Source of the DNA: JBBIJR01 sp037445875
GTDB taxonomy: Bacteria > CLD3 > SB21
Assembly (NCBI GenBank): GCA_037445875.1
Contig: JBBIJR010000008.1
Span: 1-64,000, forward strand
Length of the DNA: 64,000 nt
Reading direction: 5' to 3'
Shown: piece after piece, positions 23,780 to 32,174 of the stretch
Numbering within the stretch: the first letter of the stretch is position 1
Layout: every line of letters starts with the position of its first letter
Made by a program: the position numbers and the translations under genes
Notes under the pieces: generated by a model
What the model was told of the DNA's origin: nothing
The model's input: only the letters and a program-made list of their open reading frames with translations
Databases searched by the model: none

Positions 23780-24913
23780 TCATTTCCCAAGCGTGGCCAG
23801 AAGTATGCCTGCCGCTATTGCCGTTCCAATAACCCCTGCGACGTTCGGTCCCATTGCATGCATGAGAAGGTAGTTCCTCGAATTGTACTCCTGTCCTACG
23901 TTATGGGAAACGCGCGCGGCCATTGGGACCGCCGACACCCCGGCGGAGCCGATCAGTGGATTCACCTTTCCCCCTGTCAGCCGGAACAGAAGTTTACCGA
24001 AGAGCAAGCCCCCGACCGTAGAGAATCCGAATGCGACAACGCCGAGACAGAGGATCTTAAGGGTCTCGATCCGGAGGAAGACTTCGGCGCTCATGGTCGT
24101 GCCGACACACGTGCCCAGGAAGAACGTGACGATATTGATCAGTTCGTTCTGTGCCATATGGGACAAGCGCTCGACGACCCCACTTTCGCGCAGGAGGTTG
24201 CCGCCCATGAGCATGGCGAGAAGGGGCGCTGCGGGCGGCACGATCAACACCCCGATGGCGGTTACAAAGATCGGAAACATGATCTTGATCTTCTTGGACA
24301 CGGGTTTTGGCATCTCCATGACGACCTGGCGTTCCTCATCCGTTGTCATCCATCGCATCAGCGGGGGCTGGATCAAGGGAACCAGCGCCATGTACGAGTA
24401 GGCAGCGACCGCAATGGGTCCGAGCAAGTGCGGCGCCAGCTTGAGGGTCAGGTAGATGGCCGTCGGTCCGTCGGCCCCGCCAATGATCCCAATGGCCGCC
24501 GCTTCGCTCAAGTCGAAACCGAGGGCCACGGCAGTTATCAAGGCGATGAAAACGCCGAACTGGGCCGCGGCGCCGAGCAAGAACGTCTTCGGGTTGGATA
24601 ACAACGGGCCAAAATCCGTCATGGCACCGATCCCCAGAAAAATCAGCGGCGGAAATATTTCCAACTCGATGCCCTGGGAGAGATAGTAGTAGAGGCCGCC
24701 GATCTCCCCGTCGTGGGGCGCTGTCAACAGGCCGTTACCGGGCAGGTTGACAAGAAACGCACCCAACCCGATCGGAAGCAGCAGCAGCGGCTCAAAGCCA
24801 CGCTTCACGGCAAGGTAGATTAGGAGGACTGCAACCACCAGCATAGAAACCTGGCCCCACGTCAGTGCCCAGAATCCCATGCCGAGAAGAAATTTCTCAA
24901 TATGCTGAAGCAC
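23780..24913 (-). CDS. Sodium-pump decarboxylase beta subunit (OadB/MmdB/GcdB family)
   Basis: A membrane protein of 377 aa with roughly nine to eleven hydrophobic segments. It carries the conserved sodium-site regions: 'IGIIGGADGPTAIYLTLKLAP' (the functional aspartate in region IIIa) and 'NPLIGSAGVSAVPMAARVSH' (region VIII, with the conserved serine). This subunit decarboxylates the carboxybiotin arm and couples this to export of sodium ions. It is the last of four closely packed genes, starting 2 bases after the biotin carrier gene. Confidence 0.95.
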   Translation of the reverse strand: MLQHIEKFLLGMGFWALTWGQVSMLVVAVLLIYLAVKRGFEPLLLLPIGLGAFLVNLPGNGLLTAPHDGEIGGLYYYLSQGIELEIFPPLIFLGIGAMTDFGPLLSNPKTFLLGAAAQFGVFIALITAVALGFDLSEAAAIGIIGGADGPTAIYLTLKLAPHLLGPIAVAAYSYMALVPLIQPPLMRWMTTDEERQVVMEMPKPVSKKIKIMFPIFVTAIGVLIVPPAAPLLAMLMGGNLLRESGVVERLSHMAQNELINIVTFFLGTCVGTTMSAEVFLRIETLKILCLGVVAFGFSTVGGLLFGKLLFRLTGGKVNPLIGSAGVSAVPMAARVSHNVGQEYNSRNYLLMHAMGPNVAGVIGTAIAAGILLATLGK

Positions 24914-24915
24914 GC

Positions 24916-25308
24916 TTATTCAAACGTTAGGAGAGCCCGGCCGGCCTCGATGCTTTCAGACAGCTTCACGTGGATGGACTTGATCTTTCCGGCATGAGGG
25001 GCTGAGATGTTGGTTTTCATCTTCATGGCTTCCAACACGAACAAGATGTCGTTTTCCCCGACTTCCTGTCCCTCCTGAATCGGTATGTCGAGCACAACGC
25101 CGTTGATCGGGGACGTGAGCGTTTTGCTATCCCCCGCCTTTACCTTCGGCTTAGGTGCCTTACCCGCCGGTTTTACGGGGATGACCTGGGTGGCAGTCGG
25201 CTGGACCGGCCTGACAGCCTGCTGAACCTCGATCGCATCGTCGTCCAGTACTACCTCGACATCCACTTCGTATCGTTTTCCGTTGACCGTAATGAGCAGT
25301 TTCTTCAT
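24916..25308 (-). CDS. Biotin carboxyl-carrier subunit of the decarboxylase
   Basis: A protein of 130 aa. The C-terminal ~70 residues form a biotinyl domain with 'EAMKMKTNISAP', the target lysine being in Met-Lys-Met. A short N-terminal segment ('KKLLITVNGKRYEVDVEVV') and a linker rich in Pro, Ala, Val and Lys resemble the gamma subunit of methylmalonyl-CoA and glutaconyl-CoA decarboxylases. It carries the carboxyl group from the transferase to the membrane subunit. It starts 4 bases after the OadG-like gene. Confidence 0.94.
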   Translation of the reverse strand: MKKLLITVNGKRYEVDVEVVLDDDAIEVQQAVRPVQPTATQVIPVKPAGKAPKPKVKAGDSKTLTSPINGVVLDIPIQEGQEVGENDILFVLEAMKMKTNISAPHAGKIKSIHVKLSESIEAGRALLTFE

Positions 25309-25312
25309 CGGA

Positions 25313-25666
25313 CTACCTCTTAGAGACTGAATGCGATGCCATGATGTTGATGCGTCCCGTCACGGCCCAGGAAGGAGTGGCGTTCGTCGCCAGGAACTTT
25401 ATGCGTCGAATCACAATCGGCTTCCGGATGGCCAGCGTGGCCGCCGCCGCCAGTACAGCGACCAATTCGTCATTGAACTGAGGATCGGTGGTGCCGGTTT
25501 CGAGCCGTCTCGCGTATCTTCGGATTCTCCAGGCGTTGATCCGTTCGTCCGCGCTCCGGAGCAACCAAATGGTTCCTGCCAGCAATACCAGTGCAGCGAA
25601 AACACCGCCCAAACCCACTGGAAGCAACATTAGCGCTTCTATCAGCCGATCGGCCAAAGTACCCAA
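25313..25666 (-). CDS. OadG-like small membrane subunit of the decarboxylase
   Basis: A protein of 117 aa with one N-terminal membrane segment (about residues 10-34, 'LMLLPVGLGGVFAALVLLAGTIWLL') and a short cytosolic tail with 'FNDELVAVLAAAATLAI' and 'VIRRIKFL'. This layout and the position between the carboxyltransferase and biotin carrier genes identify it as the OadG/MmdD-type assembly subunit that holds the soluble and membrane parts together. It starts 5 bases after the carboxyltransferase. Confidence 0.85.
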   Translation of the reverse strand: MGTLADRLIEALMLLPVGLGGVFAALVLLAGTIWLLRSADERINAWRIRRYARRLETGTTDPQFNDELVAVLAAAATLAIRKPIVIRRIKFLATNATPSWAVTGRINIMASHSVSKR

Positions 25667-25671
25667 CTCCT

Positions 25672-27228
25672 TTATAACGGTATCAGACCGTGTTTTTTTT
25701 GCGGGCGGATATCACGCTTACTTCTCAGCGACTCCAGAGCAATACTGAGGTACATTCGTGTGTCTTTAGGTTCGATCACGGCATCGACCAAACCCCGTGC
25801 CGCCGCCACGTAGGGCGTTTCGAATTCATCCCGGTACTGCTCAATCAGTTCCTTGCGTTTTTCATTAGGATCCGCTGCAGGTTTTATTTCGTTCCGGAAC
25901 AAAACGCTCACGGCCCCCTCTGCTCCCATCACGGCGATCTCGGCCGTTGGCCATGCAGCAACACGATCCGCCCCCAGGCTCTTCGCACACATGGCCAGGT
26001 ACGCGCCGCCATAGGCCTTCCTAACGACAATGCTCACCTTGGGAACGGTAGCGGCAGAAAACGAGAAGAGCATCTTCGCTCCATGCCGTATGATGCCTCC
26101 GAATTCCTGCTCAATACCCGGCATGAATCCCGGCACGTCAACAAATGAAACGAGCGGAATGTTGAATGCATTGCAGAATCGGATGAACCGGGAAGCTTTG
26201 TCGGACGCATCGATATCGATGGAACCAAAGCGCTCCATGGGCTGGTTGGCCACGACTCCGACCACGCGACCATTGAGCCGCGCAAAGCAGCAGATCATGT
26301 TCCTTGCGTAATGACTGTGGATCTCAAACATAGTACCGGCGTCGAAGACGCGGTGGAGAATATCAAACATGTCGTACGGTGCACGCGGATCGTCCGGCAC
26401 TATGCTGTTGAGGTTCTCGTCTTCGATCATGACAAGTTCCCCTCCCGCCGGGACGGCTGGCGGGTCCTCCGTATTGTTGGAAGGTAGATAGCTCAGCAGA
26501 GTCTGGACCAACGTGATTGCCTCCGCGTCATCGCGAGCGATGAAATGGACATTCCCGCTGTGCGTTGCCTGTGCGTACGCTCCTCCCAACTCCTCGGCAG
26601 AAATGACTTCTCCGGTTGCCTCCTTGATGACCTCGGGTCCGGCAATGAACATCTGCCCGGTACCCTCCACCATGATGATGAAATCGGTCAGGGCTGGTGA
26701 ATACGCGGCTCCACCGGCGCACGGGCCCGCTATGATGGAAACCTGCGGCACGACACCCGACAGCAGGGTGTTGTAATAGAAAATGCGTCCGTAGCCGTCC
26801 AGGGAATCCACACCCTCTTGTATGCGGGCCCCGCCACTGTCATTGATACCCACGTACGGCACTCCCGCCTTCAGGGCCATCTCCATCACATCCACGACCT
26901 TTGAGGCATGTACGGCGCCGACACTTCCTCCCATCACGGTGAAGTCCTGTGAAGAAGCGTAGACCAACCGACCGCGGACGGCACCGATGGCCGTTACGAC
27001 ACCGTCGGCCGGCAGTGACTTGCCGGTCATGCCAAAGGAGGTAGCTCGATGAGTGGAAAAACTGTACAGTTCGTCAAAGAAAGCGTTGTCGAAAAGGAGG
27101 TGCAGCCTTTCCCTGGCCGTCATCTTGCCTTGTTCATGCTGAGCGTCTATCCGCTCTTGGCCACCGCCCAATTCAATCAGTGCTTTCTTCTGTCGAAGTT
27201 GCACTATCTTGTCTTTCACCCTGGCCAT
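25672..27228 (-). CDS. mmdA: Acyl-CoA carboxyltransferase, methylmalonyl-CoA decarboxylase alpha type
   Basis: A protein of 518 aa of the biotin-dependent carboxyltransferase family. The two crotonase-like halves are clear: 'GKMTARERLHLLFD', 'DFTVMGGSVGAVHASKVVDVMEMALKAGVPYVGINDSGGARIQEGVDSL' and 'SIIAGPCAGGAAYSPAL', then 'PLVSFVDVPGFMPGIEQEFGGIIRHGAKMLF' and 'AYGGAYLAMCAKSLGADRVAAWPTAEIAVMGAEGAV'. The sequence alone would also fit the beta subunit of propionyl-CoA carboxylase, but the operon with OadG-like, carrier and sodium-pump subunits and without biotin carboxylase points to a decarboxylase. GGAGGGG lies upstream of the ATG. The proposed reaction is methylmalonyl-CoA to propionyl-CoA plus CO2, driving sodium export. 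Confidence 0.9.
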   Translation of the reverse strand: MARVKDKIVQLRQKKALIELGGGQERIDAQHEQGKMTARERLHLLFDNAFFDELYSFSTHRATSFGMTGKSLPADGVVTAIGAVRGRLVYASSQDFTVMGGSVGAVHASKVVDVMEMALKAGVPYVGINDSGGARIQEGVDSLDGYGRIFYYNTLLSGVVPQVSIIAGPCAGGAAYSPALTDFIIMVEGTGQMFIAGPEVIKEATGEVISAEELGGAYAQATHSGNVHFIARDDAEAITLVQTLLSYLPSNNTEDPPAVPAGGELVMIEDENLNSIVPDDPRAPYDMFDILHRVFDAGTMFEIHSHYARNMICCFARLNGRVVGVVANQPMERFGSIDIDASDKASRFIRFCNAFNIPLVSFVDVPGFMPGIEQEFGGIIRHGAKMLFSFSAATVPKVSIVVRKAYGGAYLAMCAKSLGADRVAAWPTAEIAVMGAEGAVSVLFRNEIKPAADPNEKRKELIEQYRDEFETPYVAAARGLVDAVIEPKDTRMYLSIALESLRSKRDIRPQKKHGLIPL

Positions 27229-27439
27229 GCGTCGTTCCCCTCCGCCAATGAATGCCGCTCCAGATCAAATTACGGCCTAAAGGGTCTCAAAAAAATGAGA
27301 TTAGTCAAGTTTGGACGCATTGCCCTTAAATCATTTGAAATCAGTTGATTCTCTGAGTCCTGCATTTCCGTCGGCTCTTCCTCCATGATTCATGGCTCAA
27401 TCGCGCGATCAGCGCATAAGGCATGGAGGTGTTCTTTTC

Positions 27440-27468
27440 TTGCTTTTTGTCATCAACTTGGTTACCTT
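27440..27468 (+). promoter_or_regulatory. Predicted promoter of tatA
   Basis: TTGCTT (27440-27445), 17-base spacer, TACCTT (27463-27468). It lies 37 bases before the tatA ATG. The remainder of 27229-27439 shows no gene. Confidence 0.6.
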
Positions 27469-27505
27469 GACGGCGTTGCAAAACAATGTCATTGGGAGGT
27501 TTACG

Positions 27506-27691
27506 ATGAATTTAGGAATGCCTGAGATCATAGTCATCTGCATTGCGGTACTGGTGCTTTTCGGGGCTAAGAAGATCCCCGAGTTTGCCCAGGGACTTGG
27601 CAAAGGAATTCGTGAATTCAAACGAGCCATGAATGCCACGGAAGACGAGATCAAGAAAGGTATCAGCGAGAGTCCGGACAAGAAGGCATAG
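27506..27691 (+). CDS. tatA: Twin-arginine translocase subunit TatA/TatE family
   Basis: A protein of 61 aa from ATG 27506, which has GGGAGG six bases ahead; the open frame extends further upstream but crosses the promoter. One membrane helix ('EIIVICIAVLVLFGA'), the hinge 'KKIPEFAQGLGKGIREFKRAM' and a short charged tail are the TatA pattern. It forms the pore for folded proteins carrying twin-arginine signals. TatC is not in the window. A terminator follows, then gatA. Confidence 0.95.
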   Translation: MNLGMPEIIVICIAVLVLFGAKKIPEFAQGLGKGIREFKRAMNATEDEIKKGISESPDKKA

Positions 27692-27732
27692 CCTGCGGCT
27701 TTCCGCTCCGCGGTGTGAACGGTTTGTGTATT

Positions 27733-27759
27733 AATCCCGATGTCGTCGGGATTTTTTTT
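27733..27759 (+). terminator. Intrinsic terminator between tatA and gatA
   Basis: AATCCCGA (27733-27740), 5-base loop, TCGGGATT (27746-27753), 8 bp, running into eight Ts. Only 32 bases separate it from the gatA start, with no promoter recognisable between. Confidence 0.85.
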
Positions 27760-27791
27760 GTCCCCCACCCCACCCTTCCCGGAGGAATCGT

Positions 27792-29216
27792 GTGAACAAG
27801 GTTTACTCACAGATCGCTGCTGAATTGGAACGCGGAGAGGCAACATGCGTGGACATCGTACAGTCGTACTTCGACCGCATCGATCGCCAGAGGGATCTGA
27901 ATGTTTTCATCACCCTATGCGATCGCGACAACGTCGTAGAACGAGCGCGTCAGATCGATCGGAGATTGCAGGAAGGTCGCGCCGGACGGTTGGCCGGAAT
28001 GGTGGTTGCGGTGAAGGACGCCATCGCGATCAAGGACGTGCGGCATACGGCCGGATCCCGCATCCTGCAACAGTATGTGTCTCCTTATGACGCCACCGTG
28101 GTCGAGCGCATGGAACGAGAGGATGCGATCATCATTGGAAAGGCCAATATGGACGAGTTTGCTATGGGCTCTTCCAATGAGAATTCGGCTTTCGGTCCCG
28201 TGCTGAATCCTGTCGACGAATCCCGTGTTCCCGGCGGCTCCAGCGGAGGCAGCGTGGTCGCCGTGGCGGCCGGAATGGCTACCACCGCGCTGGGTTCGGA
28301 AACCGGCGGATCGGTGAGATTACCTGCGAGCTTCTGCGGCGTAACAGGGCTCAAGCCTACGTACGGCAGGATCTCGAGATACGGCTTGACGGCCTTTGCC
28401 TCTTCGTTCGATCAGATCGGTCCGATTGCCAACAACGTGGCAGACACAGCCCTGTTGACCCAATGCATTGCGGGATTCGATGAGCTGGATTCGACCGCAG
28501 CTCCGATGGCTGTACCCGACTTCTCGATTGATCGACTTCGAGGCGCACAGGGATTGCGCATCGGCGTTCCGCGGGAATACTTCGGCGAGGGACTGGATAG
28601 GACGGTGCGAGCAGCAGTCATGAAAACCATAGACGGACTGGCTAGGGAGGGGGCCGAGATTGTTGATGTTTCCCTGCCTCACACCGAGTATGGCATCGCT
28701 ACGTACTACATCCTCGTAACGGCCGAAGCCTCTTCTAATCTGGCCCGCTACGACGGCATTCGCTACACGGACCGTTCGCCCGGGACGCCGACGATTGGGG
28801 CCGTATACACAGACAGCCGAAGCGCCGGATTTGGATCTGAGGTCAAGAGACGGATTATGCTCGGAACGTATGTTCTCAGCGCGGGGTACTACGACGCTTT
28901 CTATCGAAAAGCCCAAAAAGTCCGAAGCCTGATCAAGCGTGACTTCGTGAACCTCTTTGCATCGGGCCTGGACTGCCTTGTAGCGCCCACCTCTCCGACA
29001 GTGGCTTTCCAACTGGGTGAGCGTATCTCCGACCCTCTGACCATGTATCTTTCCGATGTCTACACGGTCAATGTGAACATTGCCGGCATTCCTTCACTCA
29101 CCGTGCCGTGCGGCCAAGATCATCGTGGTTTGCCGATCGGGATTCAGGTCATGGCGGATTTTTTTGACGAATCTATGTGTTTTCGCGTTGGTGAAGCCAT
29201 TGAACGTCTTTCGTGA
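27792..29216 (+). CDS. gatA: Asp-tRNA(Asn)/Glu-tRNA(Gln) amidotransferase subunit A
   Basis: A protein of 474 aa from GTG 27792, preceded by GGAGGA at five bases. It has the amidase-signature triad: lysine in 'MVVAVKDAIAI', 'PGGSSGGSVVAVAAGM' and the nucleophile serine in 'LGSETGGSVRLPASFCGVTGLKPTYGRISRYGL'. The subunit releases ammonia from glutamine for conversion of Glu-tRNA(Gln) or Asp-tRNA(Asn). gatB and gatC are not beside it, as is common outside Firmicutes. The C-terminus overlaps the frame of the following propeller gene. Confidence 0.96.
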   Translation: MNKVYSQIAAELERGEATCVDIVQSYFDRIDRQRDLNVFITLCDRDNVVERARQIDRRLQEGRAGRLAGMVVAVKDAIAIKDVRHTAGSRILQQYVSPYDATVVERMEREDAIIIGKANMDEFAMGSSNENSAFGPVLNPVDESRVPGGSSGGSVVAVAAGMATTALGSETGGSVRLPASFCGVTGLKPTYGRISRYGLTAFASSFDQIGPIANNVADTALLTQCIAGFDELDSTAAPMAVPDFSIDRLRGAQGLRIGVPREYFGEGLDRTVRAAVMKTIDGLAREGAEIVDVSLPHTEYGIATYYILVTAEASSNLARYDGIRYTDRSPGTPTIGAVYTDSRSAGFGSEVKRRIMLGTYVLSAGYYDAFYRKAQKVRSLIKRDFVNLFASGLDCLVAPTSPTVAFQLGERISDPLTMYLSDVYTVNVNIAGIPSLTVPCGQDHRGLPIGIQVMADFFDESMCFRVGEAIERLS

Positions 29217-30987
29217 ATCAAAGCCCGGAGCGCCTCCATCGGTACGGACGGCCTGCGGGACTAGTGGTCGGGTTCGTAGCACTCGACCCGGGACTCCGGG
29301 CCCTCGAAGCCTCTTGTCGCTTGTCGTAGTCGCGATCCTAGGGGCTGGCGCGACCGGTCAGACTAAACAAGATCTTGGGAAGGTCCACTTCCAGCTCTAC
29401 TACAAACCCGGGGACTGGATCACCTACCCGTCCACACGCTACGTAACGTCCATCGCGATCGGATTCAACACGGTTTACGTCGGCACCACGGGTGGAGTGA
29501 TGCGCATTGACATGACATCACGAGCGTTCGACTTCGCGCTGACAACGAGCAACGGTCTGCTCGACAATCAGATCACCGGCGTTGCGTATGACCACTCCAC
29601 CGGCTACGTCTGGATTGCCTCCACGACGGGACTGCAATACTACGACCCCTCATCGCAGTGGGTTACGTCAGCGACGCTTTCTCAATTGGGGCTCAGAACC
29701 GACACGAGAATCTTCAGCATAGGCTTCAAGGGCAACACCCTCTGGCTGCACACATCCGAGGGATTCTTTTCAGGCCTCGGCCTCCGCCAGTTATCTCTGG
29801 CCGATGCGCCGCCGGAGGATGTTATTTGGTTTGGCAAGCTCGCCCTGTCGAAACTGGATTTTCCGACGATCTTCACAAACACGAGTATCGGATATGAATT
29901 TGACCTATCGGCGAGAGCTTTCGTGAACCGGGATTTCACTCAATTCCCGGTCACCCAGTATGCGAAGGATCCTCTGGGCAACACCTGGATCGGGACGAGC
30001 GGAGCGGGTATTTGGTTTGCACGAAGCGTCTCAAACCTGGCGGAACCGCTGTCGTACGGTCTGGCCATGGAAGATGTGTCGGCGGTTGCCTTTGACGGTT
30101 CCACGATGTGGATGGGCGGCAATGTGCGCTTCAGCCAGGGTTTCACGGCACTGGAGACCACGGGACTCACCGCATGGGACCAGGAAGAGGATTCCTTTCA
30201 GTACTTCATAAGTGGTCAACGCCTGGGGGTTCGGGCAGACCGCGTGACGTGCGTTCATCTGGACTCCCATCAGATTTGGTGGGGTGGCGAAAACGGCTTG
30301 TTTCGCTTCGACCGCAAGGGCGGTTCCTGGATATCTTATCGTACATCCGAGTTGTTTCACCCTCGGGTTTACTGCCTCACTTCGGACCGCCAGACTCTCT
30401 ATATCGGAACCGAATCCGGTCTGAATTATGCCCGGCGCGTTAAAGACGACTTTGAGATCTTCAAAGTCGACGTCCCCGAGCTCAAGAACACGGCTGTGTT
30501 CAAGCTACTATGGGCTGGCGGAAAGTTGTTCCTGGCGACGAGCAATGGCATCTTTGCCTGGGACATCCACAATGATCGGTGGTTTCATTTCGACGCATTT
30601 GGCTACCCCATCGCCCTTGGTTTATTCACTAATCAAGACATCGGCGGCCTGGGCACGGACGGAACACGCGTGTATTTCGGGTCGCGTTCTGGGGTTGTGG
30701 TCCTTGACCCTGCTTCTAGTATTTGGGAATCCCTTGCCCTGGACGTCGATTTCCTAAGCAGTGGTGTCAACGATGTGGTTGCCGATCCTATCAACGTGTG
30801 GGTTGCAACGAACACTGGTGTGCTGAGGTACATCAAGAAGAAGAAGAAGTGGATCTACTATAGCACAAAGGACGGACTCCCAACCGACCGAATACACACA
30901 GTATTGCCCGATGGGGACTATGTGTGGTTCGGTACCGACCGTGGGCTTACAGAGTTTCATTGGAATGCGCCCCATCTTGTCGAATGA
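29191..30987 (+). CDS. Exported beta-propeller protein (two-component-regulator-propeller type repeats)
   Basis: A protein of about 598 aa. Its N-terminus is uncertain: an Arg-rich stretch and a hydrophobic signal ('SLLSLVVVAILGAGATGQ') are read in a frame that enters from within gatA, so GTG 29191 or TTG 29200 are candidate starts overlapping gatA by 17-26 bases. The body is built from short repeats such as 'TVYVGTTGGVMRID', 'YVWIASTTGLQYYD', 'NTWIGTSGAGIW', 'QIWWGGENGLFRFD', 'TLYIGTESGLNY' and 'YVWFGTDRGLTEF', the pattern of regulatory-propeller blades. It ends on a repeat, with no C-terminal sorting domain or kinase. Related FCB proteins (PorZ-like) sit at the cell surface; a function for this one is not known. 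Confidence 0.8.
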   Translation: MKPLNVFRESKPGAPPSVRTACGTSGRVRSTRPGTPGPRSLLSLVVVAILGAGATGQTKQDLGKVHFQLYYKPGDWITYPSTRYVTSIAIGFNTVYVGTTGGVMRIDMTSRAFDFALTTSNGLLDNQITGVAYDHSTGYVWIASTTGLQYYDPSSQWVTSATLSQLGLRTDTRIFSIGFKGNTLWLHTSEGFFSGLGLRQLSLADAPPEDVIWFGKLALSKLDFPTIFTNTSIGYEFDLSARAFVNRDFTQFPVTQYAKDPLGNTWIGTSGAGIWFARSVSNLAEPLSYGLAMEDVSAVAFDGSTMWMGGNVRFSQGFTALETTGLTAWDQEEDSFQYFISGQRLGVRADRVTCVHLDSHQIWWGGENGLFRFDRKGGSWISYRTSELFHPRVYCLTSDRQTLYIGTESGLNYARRVKDDFEIFKVDVPELKNTAVFKLLWAGGKLFLATSNGIFAWDIHNDRWFHFDAFGYPIALGLFTNQDIGGLGTDGTRVYFGSRSGVVVLDPASSIWESLALDVDFLSSGVNDVVADPINVWVATNTGVLRYIKKKKKWIYYSTKDGLPTDRIHTVLPDGDYVWFGTDRGLTEFHWNAPHLVE

Positions 30988-31151
30988 GCTCTCGTCAGCG
31001 ACACTCCACTGACGGGAAAGCCGCCTCGAAGCCCTGACCCACCTGTTCGAAAACGAGACAACCGTACGCTTCGCGTGGCCTCGTAACTCCATACTTGTGC
31101 TCTTCATCACCGATTTCACGTGCGAAAGAACACCTTGCTGAATGATTTGCG

Positions 31152-31187
31152 TTGGCGTCGCAGTTGGCATTGCAGTTGCTGTGCATT
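31152..31187 (+). repeat. Short tandem 12-mer repeat
   Basis: TTGGCGTCGCAG and TTGGCATTGCAG follow head to tail, with a degenerate third copy (TTGCTGTGCATT), 23 bases ahead of the response regulator ATG. Nothing else was recognised in 30988-31209. Confidence 0.55.
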
Positions 31188-31209
31188 CTGTTGGAAAGGG
31201 TGATGAGAT

Positions 31210-31608
31210 ATGTTGAGAGAAACTCAGCGCAATACGGCCACGAAGGGAAAGATATCCAGAATACTCGTGGTTGATGATGACCCGCTAGTGCGGGCGGTCA
31301 CCAGCAGGGTGTTGCGATTCAGAGGGTATGACGTTTCCGAAGCAGTGAGCGGTCAGTCTGCTATCCGATTCCTTGCGAGTCGCTGTTTCGATCTCATCAT
31401 CACCGACTTGATGATGCCTGGCATGAGCGGCAGCGAACTCGTCACAGAAATCCGGGAGGCCAAGAAGAGTCTTATACCTGTAATCCTGATGTCCGGGTCA
31501 GGGGCCGACGTACTGAAATCTCTGAACTTCGAAAACTCCAGAACACTGGCCAAACCGTACGAGATCGAAGACTTGCTGGACTGCGTCCTCTCATTTGAAA
31601 GGGGCTAA
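31210..31608 (+). CDS. Stand-alone response regulator receiver protein
   Basis: A protein of 132 aa consisting of a 17-residue lead and one receiver domain: acidic pair in 'ILVVDDDPLVRAV', phospho-acceptor Asp66 in 'LIITDLMMPGMSG', the Ser of 'ILMSGSG' and Lys115 in 'LAKPYE'. No output domain is present, so it acts by protein contact like CheY or Spo0F. GGAAAGG lies about 10 bases before the ATG. The partner kinase is not adjacent; the orphan histidine kinase at 20793-22268 is a possible but unproven partner. Its stop overlaps that of pyrR by four bases. Confidence 0.93.
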   Translation: MLRETQRNTATKGKISRILVVDDDPLVRAVTSRVLRFRGYDVSEAVSGQSAIRFLASRCFDLIITDLMMPGMSGSELVTEIREAKKSLIPVILMSGSGADVLKSLNFENSRTLAKPYEIEDLLDCVLSFERG

Positions 31609-32165
31609 TCCGTCTTCTCCAGCAGCAACACGCGATCTTCACCATCGTATTCAGTCATCCTTACCTCAACATGCTCGTTGGGCGACGTTACCAGCGACGA
31701 TCCTGTGTAGTCCGGTTGAATCGGGAGCTCCCGGTGACCTCGATCCACGAGCACTGCCAACTGGATCTGGGCCGGACGGCCAAAATCCATGATTTCGTCC
31801 ATCGCAGCCCGGACACTCCGACCCGTGAAGAGGACATCGTCTACAAGGACGACCTTTCTGTCGTTGAGATCAAAGGGGATCTCTGTGCTCTTGACGACCG
31901 GCTGACGGAGCTTGGCCCTCGTATCGTCTCGATAGAAGCTGACATCCAATACCCCTACAGGCACCTCAGCACCGGCCAACTCGGTTATGATTGCATGCAG
32001 ACGTTGGGCAAGGAACTCTCCGCGTGTTCTAATACCGATGAGAGCCAAACCTTCCGTTCCGCGATTCCTTTCCAGGATTTCATGGGCCATTCTGTGCAGT
32101 ACTCGCGGGATGTCCGCGTCGTCAAGAACCGTTGTTCTTACTCTGTAGTTCGTTGGTCTCTTCAT
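31605..32165 (-). CDS. pyrR: Bifunctional pyrimidine operon regulator / uracil phosphoribosyltransferase PyrR
   Basis: A protein of 186 aa with the phosphoribosyltransferase PRPP loop 'KVVLVDDVLFTGRSVRAAMDEI' and the PyrR-typical 'LAVLVDRGHRELPIQPDYTG' and 'LIGIRTRGEFLAQRL'. In Firmicutes PyrR binds leader RNA and causes attenuation of pyrimidine genes in response to UMP, and it has weak UPRTase activity. No pyr biosynthetic genes or recognisable PyrR-binding loop are nearby; it sits 9 bases after purC. Confidence 0.94.
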   Translation of the reverse strand: MKRPTNYRVRTTVLDDADIPRVLHRMAHEILERNRGTEGLALIGIRTRGEFLAQRLHAIITELAGAEVPVGVLDVSFYRDDTRAKLRQPVVKSTEIPFDLNDRKVVLVDDVLFTGRSVRAAMDEIMDFGRPAQIQLAVLVDRGHRELPIQPDYTGSSLVTSPNEHVEVRMTEYDGEDRVLLLEKTD

Positions 32166-32174
32166 GGTACACCA

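Noticed and set aside
25672..27228. Propionyl-CoA carboxylase beta subunit
   Set aside because: The sequence would allow it, but the operon lacks biotin carboxylase and has the sodium-pump subunits, favouring the decarboxylase.
30754..31186. Minus-strand frames in the stretch between the propeller and response regulator genes
   Set aside because: They overlap the propeller C-terminus or read the 12-mer repeat as Asn/Ala/Cys repeats; no coding evidence.
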